Below, one piece after another: positions 50,047-62,570 of a stretch of DNA of 64,000 nt. Source of the stretch: Chrysomallon squamiferum (lineage: Eukaryota > Mollusca > Gastropoda > Neomphalida > Peltospiridae); NCBI GenBank assembly GCA_012295275.1, contig CM022671.1:757501-821500 (forward strand), written 5' to 3'. Position numbers and translations under genes: made by a program. Each line of letters opens with the position of its first letter. Within the stretch, counting starts at the first letter, position 1. Below the pieces are notes generated by a model that saw nothing but the letters and a program-made list of their open reading frames with translations, did no database searches and was not told the origin of the DNA.

Positions 50047-52032
50047 CAAGGAACTGGGAAACATCATGAAAATTTCAGAGGCAATAAAATTGCTTTCTTC
50101 CTCTTCACAACTCATAATCCCACTTGGAATGGTTTGAATTTCATGTCATTGTGTATTAATTGTTGGGGTCTTATTTAGTAGCAGTAATCATCATAGTTGA
50201 AAACCAGGCCATTTACTTCAGTATTTGTGTATAACTCACTCAATCTCAGTTTTTGCAGCATATTTTTAGCATGGCAAGCACATTCACAATGTGGTTCTGG
50301 CCATATTAATAAAAACACTAACATTTTACATTATTACAGACACATACATTCGTTGTTTTGGGACTGATACTTCACTGATTGTGTGGCTTATAGTCCAGGA
50401 TGACAGTCATGGTACAGTTAACATTTTGAACATATAAAGGCTCCCTACTGTTAGAAGTTGTAATGACATATTGTGCTAAAAGTCCTTCAGCACTAAATAT
50501 GGCATGATAGAAAAGAACAGTAAAAAACATGTTGATACAAAGAAACTGTTTACAGAAAGGTATTTTGTTAGAGAATTAGCACACCACTGTTTGAACAACC
50601 TGATCCTGAAAGTGCAGAATGTTGGTGTAAACAGCTAAAAAACAAAGTTCATCATGTTTGAAAAATTTTAATTTTTGAAAAATTAATAGACTTTAAAAAG
50701 AAATATATATACACACAAACACACATTTTATAATTTGGTGTTCATTGACTAACTACATGCTTTTACTTAAAAAAATAATAATTAAAAAATAAATAAAATA
50801 ATTAATAAATAAATAATAATAAATAAATAAATATAAAATGTCCAACTGTCTAAATGATCTCTTTCAAGCATTTCTTTTCCCAATGGCTGCATCTACAACT
50901 GTGACCAATTATATACAACAATGTGCTCAAACTAATTTCCCACAATTTTCAGGATGGAGTTGTTGTATTAAAACTAAATATTTATGATTATTTTCCCACC
51001 ATCATCATCATCAGTTATAAGGTTAAATTCAATGATCTTGAAGCTGGAAGGTTCTTGGATCTAATCTATGTAGCAGTTCATTAAAGAGCCTGTAGTGAAG
51101 TATCAGACAACTATCAATGAGTCTCAGTACCAATACTCTAATGTACTAACTAGGGGCTGATCAGCAAGTTCAGAATAAACAAGCATGGTGTCACTGTCAC
51201 TGTTTATTTAAAATTCATTACTTTGATGATGAAAAAGAAAGAAAGAAAAAAATAATAATAATCATAATGATGTCTAGCAAAAACAAAATTAAACTTATGT
51301 TTCAGAAATTAAAATTTTTTTCTAAATGTTCATCCCTTTTCAAAAAATATTAAATTTAAAGTTTGTGCTCCTGCATCAAATTATTCATCATGACATTAAA
51401 TGTTTTCTCAAATATTTGTTAATCATAAATATTTAGTTTTAAAACAACAACTCCATCCAAACAGTATTAAATGGACTACATAGACATATGGTTTGTGTTT
51501 CTGAATTTAATAACAGATATATACTTCTGACATTTACCTCTTTTTTTTTTCAACCAAACCCAAACTGTGTGGAATATATTAAATACCACATAGCCTTGAT
51601 GTGTGTTTTTTGCATGAACAGTTTTCAGTGTTTACCAGCAGTGGTGTTAATTTATTATGTACAGCTGACCATCTGTTGCCAAGGTGTAATATTTATAAAT
51701 GTGATGGTAATGTATGTTACATGTAAAAAAAATAACAATTCATTAACAATGACTGATTTCATCAGATATTAATTTCATCCAGGGATATTTTGTTAATGAT
51801 GTATATTCAGTATTAAAGTTTAGAAAATTTTAAATATAAACTAATATTAAGTAGTAAAGAGGTAAAAATAAATAGTTGTCAGTTGAAATGTTAGTTTGAA
51901 TCAATGGAATATTTTCAAAATGTTCATTGCTGTTAATATTATGTAAAGTTTTTCTATAATTTATCCCTGATAGGTGTCTCTTATATAGTGAATTTATCTA
52001 CATCAGTTTTACATCATTATCATCAACATCAT

Positions 52033-52061
52033 TGTTATTTTATTATTATTATTATTATTAT

Positions 52062-52110
<49 letters not shown>
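52033..52110. repeat. ATT microsatellite
   Basis: Long ATT/TTA run interrupted once by CATTATT. Confidence 0.92.
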
Positions 52111-52111
<1 letters not shown>

Positions 52112-52828
52112 AATAAACAACTGTACACCTGAGTGGTTTACAAACACACAATGCTTGGTTAACTCGTATGAATACTGCATTACAGAATTACTAATGTTGT
52201 AAAAATAGATCAGTGATTTACACAACTTTTGTAACAATAATAATAATGTGAAATAAATTAGTAATCAATGGGAATCAATATTTTTAAACTTTATTAAAAT
52301 TAAGTATTTGAAATAAAAAAATTAAAAATTAAAAATAATGAAAAACCATTAATTAAGTGAAGAAATATTTTAGTTTTATTGTATGTTATTAAATCAAATA
52401 AATATTCCATTTAATTTAACCTGGAAGTTCATAAACCATTTTAAATAAAATATGATGCAGTGTAAAATATGAAAATTTATTTTACTAGGATATGAAATAA
52501 CTAGTAATAAGTATATCACTTGTTTTAAATGCTATAAAATATACAGTATGAATGTTTTTTATTAGTAGAATAGTTAATGACTGTTATTAAGTACCAGATA
52601 AATCATGTTATCAAATATATGGTAAATGAAAGCTAAATCTTTCTAGAAAATACAGCAACTATATTCCTGTGCTAAATAGAGTGAAGTACAAATCAACAGA
52701 TTAAAACATTTCTTTACTAGCATGTGCTGTAAATTTATTAATATTTATAATATATTTGAGCCAAAATAAAAACAAAACAAAAAAGTACTGTGTAATGTAC
52801 ATATAAAATCACTGTTCAAGAGTACAAG

Positions 52829-52876
52829 TGTGTGTGTGTGTGTGTGTGTATGCATGTGTGCATGTGTGTGTGTGTG
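52829..52876. repeat. GT microsatellite
   Basis: GT runs interrupted by ATGCATGTGTGCATG. Confidence 0.88.
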
Positions 52877-55450
52877 AATATGAGGTGTGAATGCTATACT
52901 TTGCTATTATATCCAGTAAACGTATCTCATTCTGTATTACCATTATATGGAAAGTATATCATTTTTACAAATGTGCAAGGTTAAAATTGTATGTTTGAAT
53001 ATTAAACTTTATTAATGTGTGTAGCAAATATAACATTGTAAAATATACAAATAATTTATTAATATAGAGAGATAGTTTCTCTATTACTAGTCTAAGTATA
53101 TTTAGTAATGAATGGTGATCTGTACTCTGATGTATGTTAAATATCTAAGTGTTCTGATATTTTTGATTGTGTGTTTTAATTTGTTACAAGGTGCTCACTT
53201 ACTGAAAACTTTTTTTTTTTTAAAGAGTTCATGAATTATAGATGATTGGTGTATGCACAAATAAAAACAAAATATGTGTAAAAATTATTATCTGATATGT
53301 TCATTGTTGAAATATTTAAAACAAAAATTATTATTTTTTGATGAGTTAAATTCTGTGTACATATTGTTATAAAATACTGTTAAAAGTTGCAAGGTATTAA
53401 CGAAGGTGTCTGTTACAGAAATCAAAGCAATATGTGTGTCTGTTGTTTTTTGATGATTGACATGAAAGAAAAAATACAGGCTGAAAATGAAATAATCTGA
53501 TTAAAGTAAAGATTATCTTTTAAATCAGATGTAAAAAAATGTCATTATGTTTCAAATCCCACTTGCATTAATTATTTAAAATCTCAACTTAATTTAGTCC
53601 TTCACACAATTACAGGAATATTTTATTCTTGTTCAAAATTATTTTTAACAAAAGAAGTGTCTGCAGTAACAAAAATATAGAAAAAATTCACTTTTAAGTT
53701 AAAGAATCTATAACTCATTAAGCCATTATTTCCTAATTTTAATATCCTAAAATGAAATTCTTAGTTGGTAGAAATCACATTTAGAAAAGAAAAAAAAAAT
53801 CACCAGTTTAATAGAAACCAGAATTTTTAAATCAGTATTACTAAAAACAAAATTGTTTTTCTGCAAAAAATAAAATTAAACTAAAATTAAAAATAAATGA
53901 AATTTCTAATTTTTTTTTTAGATATATCTAAACTGAATATAAAATTGTATAAAATTGTACAAAACATAATATATACACTGATAAAAATATTGGTGATAAT
54001 GAAGTAATTACCATATTACTGATTTTGTGTTAAATCACATCCCAATACATATATTACTCATGTGTAAAATGTTATATCATGATCATAGCAAACCATTAAA
54101 TCATTACTATTAAACAATAAAATTAGCTCAAGATTTTCAAGGAATGATTTATAAACACATGAGATAAAAACTGGTTTAAATGGTTTCAGCAGGCTGGCCA
54201 TTTCATAATTTTAATGTTTTATTCAAAAACAAGTAAAAATTAGGAACACAGAAGTAATTAAAATAACCTAATTCATAAGAAAATAAAAAGTTAGGCCACA
54301 AAAATCACTTGACAATTTAAATTATTATCATTATTTTCTTCTTTTTTTCCCAATAATTATATAATACTGTAGGGCTAGTCTGGTTAATTCTGTATGGAAC
54401 TACATTTAATGTGAATGGTGTAGAATTTGTTTTATAATAAAATGTATAATAAAGACATTAGTTTTGTTTTCATTTTCTTGTATTACACAGAGAAAAATAT
54501 TTAACATGTTAACTTACTGGTTTAAAATGTGTTCCAATACTTCCAACATACTTTAACCACTCTCTCCCTGGCAAACAAGTTTGTATGTGCAGCTCAGCAC
54601 AAAGAATTGCTTCAATAAATAACGAGTTTAAAAGAACTCTATTTTTTTTTTTTTAGGAAGAAACAATCTAATACATTAAATATTCTTTTATAATTACTAT
54701 TTAATTAAACATGAATGCTTGAAGTACAAATCTCAAAATTAATCTAAATTTTAATTGATTCTTGTTGAGTTACAAACGTGATAAATGTACTTATGAAATA
54801 AGTCTATCAGGATTTCATTATCTAAAACAGGTTTTTTTCTAAATACATTTGTAAGAACATGATCGTTCAGTATTCCAAATAAAAATGCTTTAAGGAATGT
54901 TTCTAAAATACTAAAACAATTCATGAACATTTGTTTAACAACAGTTGAAAACATTTTCATCTGAGTGGTTACTTGTCAAACACAGTGTTTTATAACAGTT
55001 CAAGTGACAAACCTGCTGTCAGACTTCTTTAGACATTCTCACTGGTGTTTCATTTATAGTTTTCCACTATCAGCAGCCTTTTAATACCAGAGGCACTTCT
55101 GAATGGGAAGCAGAAGACTGATATCAGTTCAAATCAAGAATCAAGCACTGTTCTAGATCTGAATGTCAGTCTATGTCACTAAATAGTGTGGGCATTTGTA
55201 TGAAAAAAAGAAAAAAACCCACAGTGAACAGAATCTGTGTTATGGTTATTTCTGTTGCTATAACAACAGTTAATAACAAATTCTACATCTGATGACTAGC
55301 ACAGCTTGTACAGGATTATTCAGGCTGTTCATGTAAAAGGATGAACTGACAACTCAATCCAGTTATTTGAGGAAGGGATTCACCATGCATGCCTCTTCTC
55401 GATAACTTCATACGTTTTTATATAAAAAAAGCACAACAAATCTTTGTGAC

Positions 55451-55540
55451 TCAGTCTGCCAAGTCGATTTGCTCAAAGTAACGTGACACCAAGGTTATTA
55501 TTAGATTCAGTTCAGGGACTCTGGGGTCAGTGGCATCCAT
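55451..55540 (-). CDS. GEMIN2: GEMIN2 last coding exon
   Basis: Acceptor ATTTCAG. Encodes [29 protein letters not shown] and stop TGA at 55453-55451; the conserved LVSRYFxQxDLAD end of Gemin2. The open sequence upstream of the acceptor is a repetitive intron. Confidence 0.95.
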   Translation of the reverse strand: MDATDPRVPELNLIITLVSRYFEQIDLAD

Positions 55541-58500
55541 CTGAAATAATAACAAAATAATAAAAAGATAATAACAAAATAGTAACAAAATAATAACGAG
55601 ATAATAACAAAATAATAACAAAATAATATTAACAAAATAATAACAAAATAATAACAAAATATTAACAAGATAATAACAAAATAATAACAAGCTAATAACA
55701 AAATAATAACAAAATAGTAACAGGACTATAAAGATGAAGAAGAACAACATGATAATAGAAACAATACTAGCTCAGAAATAATAAAGATAATAAGAGTTTA
55801 AAAATAAAAATATAGTCTATATGAATCAACTGTCATCCTTTTTTGTCCTTTTTTTAAAAACAAATAGTATGTGTATGTAAGTATTTGTACAAGAAAGTTA
55901 ATATCAATCTATATACCACTGAGCTTTCATAATAAAAAAATTAACAGAAACTTTAATTAACAATGCAATCAGCTTACTATTGATGCCCTTAGATTAGAAA
56001 CCAGTCTTGCCAGAGTTCTCAGTAATGCACAGGCTTCGGGTAATAATGGTTTCTGTAAACTAGCTAACAAAGCATAAAACCAGCGACCCTGAAATTGTAA
56101 ATATATATATTGTTGATTTAAGTTATAAAAACTGGCCTTCAGTTATTTTCATTTCATTTTCTGTATGTGGTACATGAATGGAAAGAACATGGAGTGAACA
56201 AACTGACAGAAACATTCTACTCATCTCGAGAAGAATTTATGATGACAAAGTGGAAGGAATAAAGAACAAAGAGTAATTTGAAAATTAAGAATAATATGAT
56301 TCATACCAAGAATCACAGACTGGAGCAAAGATGTAGTAAAAGATAAAAAAAAATAAAGTCATAAAGATGGAAACATAGTTTTGCTTTTAGCTGCAGGATG
56401 GAAAGATTCAGTTTAACACAAATCAGCTAGTGATGTTTTATTATGTAACAGACAAACCTGGTCTGTTGTGAAGCCTGTAGCCTCCAGCCAGTTCACATGA
56501 TATTCTAAAACCTTCACCACAGTGTACTGAAAGTAATACACAAACTCAACATGATATTCTAAAACCTTCACCACAGTGTACTGAAAGTAATACACAAACT
56601 CACACATTAAACTCAGTGCATTTGAGTAAGTAACTGATAAATACAACAACCACTCTAAACACTTTAATAGAAAAAGTCAAATATTGTTTTGTTTTTTTGT
56701 CTATAAAAGTTATGGAAACCTGTCACTAAGAGACTAAAGACAGAGGACCTGAAAACAGCTATACAGATGTAAAAGAACTAAAACGTATTTAATTTAATAA
56801 TACTTTCCTAGCTTTACAAAGCATTTACAAAATATCAACAAATGTTTTTTTTGGTGGGTTTTTTTAAATTTATTTATAAAATAAAATGTAAGACAAGGTA
56901 AGAGTTAATATAAAATTCACTGTAAAAAGGTTTAGAGTTCTCATACCTGATCCATTGCTAGGACAATACTAAGAAGAGGGGGGGTTCCAGTGAAGGTGGG
57001 AGTGGAAACTTGTGCTTCTTGCATCTCTGAACTGTTATTCTCTTCCACCATTGGCTCAACAGAGTTTGTTGCTGGCACCTGGTGACCTAAAGGATTAATT
57101 CTGATTGGTCCAAAACACAGTCGACACCAGGCATTCACGTCATTAGGACCAGGCTAAGGAGATAAAAAATATCATTATCAGTATCATTATTATTGATTTA
57201 AAAGTTTATTTGAAAATTTAATATTAAGCTGCTATCAAGTGAAAATAATAATTAATTTTAAATGCAGTTTAAACAGAAAAAATACATTTTTAGGAAATTC
57301 TTGTTATTATTACAATAAAAACAGAAGTCATAAACTATTTTCAGTATAACTTTTTGAATTAATCACAACTTGTAAACAGACTGTAACAAGCAAACATACC
57401 AGGCTTTGTTTTTTCAACTTCACTTCTCCTTTTCGAACCTTAGCTTTGAATCTAGCTAATTTCTAATATCAAAAATCAAAATTAAAAAAATAATTATAAT
57501 AACATTTAGAATATTTAATCATCTAAACTTTCACATTTTTGTATTGCTTGTATTAATAGAAGTTATTAAGCTCAGAATGTTTAAACAGTTTTACTGTTTC
57601 TAAACAAATGGGAATTATTTTCAAGTGATTTTTATTATGAGTTTATTTTACTAGACAGATAAGTTGTTTTATTATTGGTAATTATTTCTAAAATAGATTA
57701 TAATAAAAAAGATTATTCATGTCAATATGAATTTTAAGTAAAGTATAATGTAGTAAAAAATAAAATAGGAAAATATTACGTGGAGTTTCTACAGACTAAT
57801 TAGTAAAACATTTTAAATCAATTTTTAAAAGGTTTTCAATTATTTTTTCATCCCTGTATGTTACAACACCAATTCCAGAGACCTGAAGTGATGAATTGAA
57901 AAAAACGATCAGTTGTTTACACTGATGAAGTGTTTTCTGAAACCATGTAACGACTGACATTAAACACACAGACCTGTCTCTGATGTGCAAATTCTGTAAT
58001 CTGCATTTTAATCCACTCTGGAGTTGGTGCAATGCCCCGAGGTGCAGGAAGACACCCAGATGGCTGCAAGATAACAGCATTTATTAAACAATAATATTTC
58101 CTGCATTTTCTGAAAAATAATACATTTATTTATTTATTTTTGTTCTGTGACAAAGAATAAAATCTGAATGCAACACAACCCAATTTCTTCACTGTAAAAA
58201 CAAAAGGGGCAAAAGAGATAATGTGAATTACTATTTATTTTTTTTAAAGTAAAATATGATAAAAACAAATAATAATAAAAGAGTAAAAATAAAAAAGTAC
58301 TGCTTGTACTGGCGATTAAAAATAATTATGAAAGAGTTACAGAAATTTTTTATTTTATCTAGTTAATACCTAATAACAAAAACAAACACTGAATGTTTGA
58401 TAAAATACTTTGTTTAAATAGTCCCATTAAGTAAAAACAACAACATGCAAATAGCAAGAAAATTAAAAATCAATTAACACTACTACATCAAAGATACATT

Positions 58501-59109
58501 TTAAGCTGATATTATTAACTGATAATTTTTGCTATTCATATATTGTTGTCAATCTTTACTTCCTGATATTTCACTGTCTGTCTGTCACTAAAGGCAGAAG
58601 TGTCAATGTCAGCGACCACAACTTTTGGACATTCTTTGGCTTCCTGCCTAAAAGCAATAAAAATAGTGTCACTTAATTCTTGAACAAATCCAAATTATAA
58701 CACATCTAACAATTAAATATACTTGTTTTCTTCATGTTATAAAACTACAAGCTGTAATAGTAACAGCAGCTGCTGTGGTAGAACAATAGTAATGGTAGGA
58801 CTGGGGAAAGTGGTAACAGTTGTGGTTATGGTAAAGGTGGTAGCAGTAATAGCAGCAGCAATGATAGTATAAAAATAATAAGACGAATGATGACAAGAAA
58901 AAAACAATCATCACATTTCAGTATTATTGTAGTTTCCTTTCTCCTTGGACACTATTTGTGAGAACAACTAGTTTTATTTACCTCACTCTTTTTAAGTATT
59001 CATTTCCAGTAGTAGGTGGGACATTTAAGTCAAAATTATCATCATCATTTTCATCAACAAGTAAAGCTTGACAAGGAAGACCTTCGTCGAAGTCATCTGA
59101 ATCAGCCAT
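55451..59109 (-). CDS. GEMIN2: Gem-associated protein 2, full gene span (8 coding exons)
   Basis: Exons in transcript order: 59109-58982, 58647-58560, 58063-57974, 57462-57400, 57153-56947, 56526-56458, 56088-55978, 55540-55451. The sum is 846 nt including TGA, giving 281 residues, almost exactly the length of animal Gemin2. All borders are GT-AG with consistent phases. Diagnostic stretches: [65 protein letters not shown] and [18 protein letters not shown]. Gemin2 (SIP1) is the conserved core partner of SMN and holds the Sm pentamer during spliceosomal snRNP assembly in the cytoplasm. A 54 bp tandem duplication at exon 6 creates a second, upstream acceptor. Confidence 0.95.
55548..55725. repeat. 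AACAAAATAAT repeat in a GEMIN2 intron
   Basis: About 16 loosely repeated 10-12 bp units (AATAACAAAATAATAAC) directly next to the acceptor of the last exon; gives false Leu/Tyr/Phe ORFs on the - strand. Confidence 0.9.
55978..56088 (-). CDS. GEMIN2: GEMIN2 coding exon 7
   Basis: Acceptor TTTCAG, donor GTAAGC, 37 codons. [20 protein letters not shown] is nearly identical to the corresponding stretch in other animals. Confidence 0.95.
56458..56526 (-). CDS. GEMIN2: GEMIN2 coding exon 6 (proximal acceptor form)
   Basis: Acceptor CTTTCAG ending at 56527, donor GTTTGT. It encodes [20 protein letters not shown] plus TDQ. With this acceptor the spacing [12 protein letters not shown] equals that of other Gemin2 proteins. 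The 5' end of the exon and its acceptor are duplicated upstream: the distal acceptor would start the exon at 56580 and add 18 residues in frame. Confidence 0.85.
56495..56602. repeat. Exact 54 bp tandem duplication over a GEMIN2 splice acceptor
   Basis: 56495-56548 and 56549-56602 are identical at all 54 positions. Each copy holds, in transcript sense, GTATTACTTTCAG acceptor sequence followed by the first 32 bases of exon 6. The length is a multiple of three and the added frame has no stop. Confidence 0.97.
56947..57153 (-). CDS. GEMIN2: GEMIN2 coding exon 5
   Basis: Acceptor TCCTTAG, donor GTATGA. Encodes [15 protein letters not shown], a variable linker, and [16 protein letters not shown], the start of the conserved C-terminal helical domain. 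Confidence 0.93.
57400..57462 (-). CDS. GEMIN2: GEMIN2 coding exon 4
   Basis: A 63 nt exon with acceptor ATATTAG and donor GTATGT. It encodes [20 protein letters not shown] and L, a basic helix. Too small for a standard ORF listing; placed by phase and by its position in the family alignment. Confidence 0.8.
57974..58063 (-). CDS. GEMIN2: GEMIN2 coding exon 3
   Basis: Acceptor CTTGCAG, donor GTCTGT, 30 codons, phase 0. Encodes [20 protein letters not shown] to FAHQRQ, matching the GCxPAPxG segment of Gemin2. Confidence 0.92.
58560..58647 (-). CDS. GEMIN2: GEMIN2 coding exon 2
   Basis: Acceptor TTTTAG, donor GTAAAG. Encodes [20 protein letters not shown] through KYQE, the conserved ECPxVVVAxID stretch that packs near the SMN-binding region. 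Confidence 0.92.
58982..59109 (-). CDS. GEMIN2: GEMIN2 coding exon 1
   Basis: Starts [20 protein letters not shown], an acidic N terminus, then [18 protein letters not shown]. Donor GTAAAT. The bases before the ATG continue to a pyrimidine-rich acceptor TTTCTTCCAG (AG at 59175-59174), so the leader may contain a further 5' UTR intron with the upstream exon beyond 59174. Confidence 0.9.
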
Positions 59110-61080
59110 TGATACTGTGTGGTGAACTCAAACTGAACTCAGCTGCAACTTAATAGCATCTTACTGGTTTGTACTGGAAGAAAGAAACAACTGTTTTATT
59201 TAGCTTTTAAAAACATATGTTTTCTTTGTTTACACTGAACTTATTGTTGTTATTATTTTTCATAAATTACACATATCTGACATGGATGTAAGTCAAAATT
59301 TATTTCTCTCTTGTTAAATGCATAAATGTTGATTGAAAGCAGTAATTCAAACTTTATATAAAACAGAAATTAACAAGGATATATTTTAATAATTAAAACC
59401 TAAACATCTTCCCAGTCTAATAATTATTTATTTAAAAATTCAATTTATTTGTTACATACACAGATGCAATATCATGAATAATGAGTGTATTATTTGTCAC
59501 AGATTAGTAATAAAGGGTGGTTCTCAAAAAGTTAGTAAAAACATACACACAAAATTCATATTTTAGCTGTATTTAAAACTTTAAAATGCATTAACATACA
59601 TGTGATTCTGGGTTTTCCACAAACAACAAGTGTAGTCTCTTCTGAAATTTGGACATTATGTCACACTGAAAGCCTTTCTGGAAAAATAAAGTGCAAAAAG
59701 AACTAACATTAACTTACAAAGAAATGGTGTTTGTTAAACTTTATTTTTGTTATAGGTACTGAACCATTTATCCAGAAGCACAGGACTGAATCTTAACTTA
59801 AAATATAAATAAGCTACGAAAAACTAAGAATAAAACAATATTGAACAGACACATATTTATATATCTCTAAAGCTGGGTTTGTTTATTCTTTGTTAATTCA
59901 CTTAAGATTCACAAAATATGTGCATACAATAGGCTTTACACTAGTAAGTTGTATTTCAGCCATTTTATAAAATGATATCAAACTCAAAAATATATCGTGA
60001 TTGGAACACTTGTACACAGCAACATTCATGTTAACTGGCACTGTGGAATATAAAATAAAGCATGGCTAACTGAAAAATAGCTGGTTTTCTGTATTTCTGG
60101 AAAGTGGGTAAAATGGTTCAGTATCTGTATATTAAAGTTTAATTATGATGGTAACATTCCAAATAGATTGTATTTCTGTAGTGAAAGTATAGACATCAGT
60201 GTCTCCAGAAATATGTATGGGGTTAGGGAAAAATAGGCTGGAAACAGCACAAAGTTTTACGATAATAAATAAACAATATGCATGATCAAACCTATGCCAT
60301 CAATACATAAATATAATATCAGTGAGAAATGTAACGCTAATACACACAATGACTGAAATATAAATACATACACTTGCCATTTATGGATATAACAATAGTC
60401 AACTTCGGTAAACTGTTTTTACTCTGTATCAAAGTATTCTGCTTGACATGGCTTATACGGTGTAATTTTAAAACATTTTCTACTGCAAAATTATTATCAT
60501 TTGTGGATACGTTCACATTAAATTTCTGTGTAAGATAACATCGCCTGAGAAATATACCTGTAAGAACACAGAAATGCAGCAAAACTGCGATTTCACATTG
60601 TGGCCTGTTTTTGCTCTGTGCTTTTACAGTTCGAAATGGAACAGAAAGATAGAAACTCAATCAGACACGAGATTTCTAATCAAGGAAAACACGTCCCAAC
60701 TTCTGGTCAGGGCAAAAAGACAAAACCCAATCTTTCTATTATTAATATTGTTGTTTTTGCTATTGTTGTGTTGTACTATTATTATTTGGACTATTTGTAA
60801 TTCTACAAATCTTTTAATTTAGTTTTATTACCTTGGATATACTGATTTATTTTTGTATTTAATTTTATGCTAATGTTAATATTTTTAAAAATTTCATTTG
60901 ACTTCATTTTATTTAATTTAATTTTGTTTTGTTTCCTTTTGCTTTTTAATTGATTAATTAATTAATTAATTAATTAATATTTTCTTTATTATTATTGTTA
61001 TTTTAGCCTTTTATTCTTTTGGAATTTATTTCCTGCATTAAATTTTTCTTAATTGTTTAAATGTTTATCTGTACCTTTAG

Positions 61081-61400
61081 ACTATAGGGAACAGTGCCCC
61101 AGAACTCATTTTTCAAGAACGAGTTCCGTATTATCCCCACTCTTCAAGAGGGGGTATCATCACTCACTGTCGCTGCATTCAAGGTACAGAGCAGCCTTTC
61201 GATGAGCAGAGGGGAAACGGTAAGGAATTTGAGTATCCCGTCCAAATATTTAAAAAAAAAACATTGGAGTCTGGAGGGTAAAGGAAATCCCCATCTCAGT
61301 TTCTGGAAATAGACGTAGCTTATATATTCTACGAAGGCGGACGTTAACGAAAGCATCCTTTTCTTTGCCGTTTCAAATGACACCGCCAAGATGTTGTGTT
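61081..61400. other. Structured, balanced-composition island
   Basis: Unlike its AT-rich neighbours. On the + strand GAACTC...GAGTTC (61103-61127) and CCCC-CTCT-TCA-AGAG-GGGG (61136-61155) can form hairpins. There is a + strand donor-like ACG|GTAAGG at 61220 and a - strand donor-like ACA|GTGAGTG at 61167. It could be a 5' UTR exon of KIN or GEMIN2, or a non-coding RNA. I do not recognise an RNA family. Confidence 0.3.
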
Positions 61401-61540
61401 TTTATCATCCAAATACTTCCGTTTTAAAATTTACTGCTGTGATTTTACTCTGTAAATATACACATTAATATTTTTCATATTTTTTTGTATTTTATATATC
61501 TTTTCTTATCAACATAAGGTATAAAATAGTTTTGAACAGA

Positions 61541-61573
<33 letters not shown>
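61541..61573. repeat. Poly(A) tract
   Basis: About 33 consecutive A. Confidence 0.9.
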
Positions 61574-61575
<2 letters not shown>

Positions 61576-62497
61576 AGACTAAACGAAAATTTGTTTCTAC
61601 AATGGTTTTTATAATACAACTTAAAATACATACTTAGTTTTAAACTTTGTTTTGTGATGGTGTACACATTGCTGAACAATAAAGAATACAAAACTTGCAT
61701 TATTTTTCTGCATAGGTTGAAACTCAAATAAATGAAGCATACACAAGAACGCTTAACCATGTATCTGGTGTATTCCTATTTCTTTAAATATTACTTTTAT
61801 TAAAAACAAACTATTCAGAAGATGCTTGGTCCTGAAATTAGTTTTCCGTATAGACGTTTTATTATATATATTTTTCTCTACAAGTAGTTTCACATTACAT
61901 TAACCCTATTATAGAGATGTTAGTACGATACAAATTACTATTACTCTAGTATAATAAAAACAGTCGCTCGGCGAAGCGAAAGTAATAATTATTGTATAAT
62001 TTTATTATTGACGCATTATTTATTTATTTATTTTCTTACTTAATTTTAAAAATAGGTAGATTCCAGGGTATCGGACTTATCCAGGCATAATTAGTCTGTG
62101 GCTTTGTATACAGAATAAAATAACCGGAGTCAAATATATAAACTGTGGTATACTATTTTAGCAGGATTAATCAAAATTTATTTAATTATTAACTTACTTA
62201 GTTTCAATCAGCAATCACTTTTATCAGTTTATGTTTGAAACAGTTATTTAATAATAATTTAAAGCAGTTTGATATTCGATAAAAAAAAAAATAATAATAA
62301 TAATAAGTTTTGCTAGGACAGATGAGTTATAAAAAAAAAAAAAAAAAAAAAAAAAGCCCCCCCTAAAAACAAAAACGACATTTTATTTGTTTATTTATTC
62401 ATGACTGTCTCTTGACAATTTTTAAAAATAATACACCGAATCACAATTTTATTCGAAAGCGGAAATAAATTACATACGAAAATATGGGCTTATTTCC

Positions 62498-62570
62498 GTT
62501 TCCGGAAATCATGATAGTTACAATTTCGTTTTGAATGAAGATGATCATTCTATTTTGTTAGACACGTAAA
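62498..62570 (+). other. Candidate 5' UTR exon of KIN
   Basis: The ETS-like site CCGGAAAT is followed 61 bases later by a good donor AAA|GTAAGG at 62571, about 490 bases before the acceptor of the first coding exon. A short ORF MKMIILFC starts at 62535. The transcription start is not visible. Confidence 0.3.

Larger units (their letters stand above)
48608..55450. other. Intergenic region and 3' flanks between TBC1D30 and GEMIN2
   Basis: About 6.8 kb between two convergent genes. It must hold both 3' UTRs. It contains a copied fragment of TBC1D30 exon 10 (49976-50046), a GT/GA microsatellite (49857-49935), AAAT runs near 50800, an ATT run (52033-52110) and GT repeats (52830-52876). Otherwise AT-rich unique sequence; no further gene was recognised. 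Confidence 0.75.

Noticed and set aside
61144..61389. - strand ORF of 81 codons in the island upstream of KIN
   Set aside because: Begins at a non-ATG codon and shows no recognisable protein features; more likely leader or RNA sequence.
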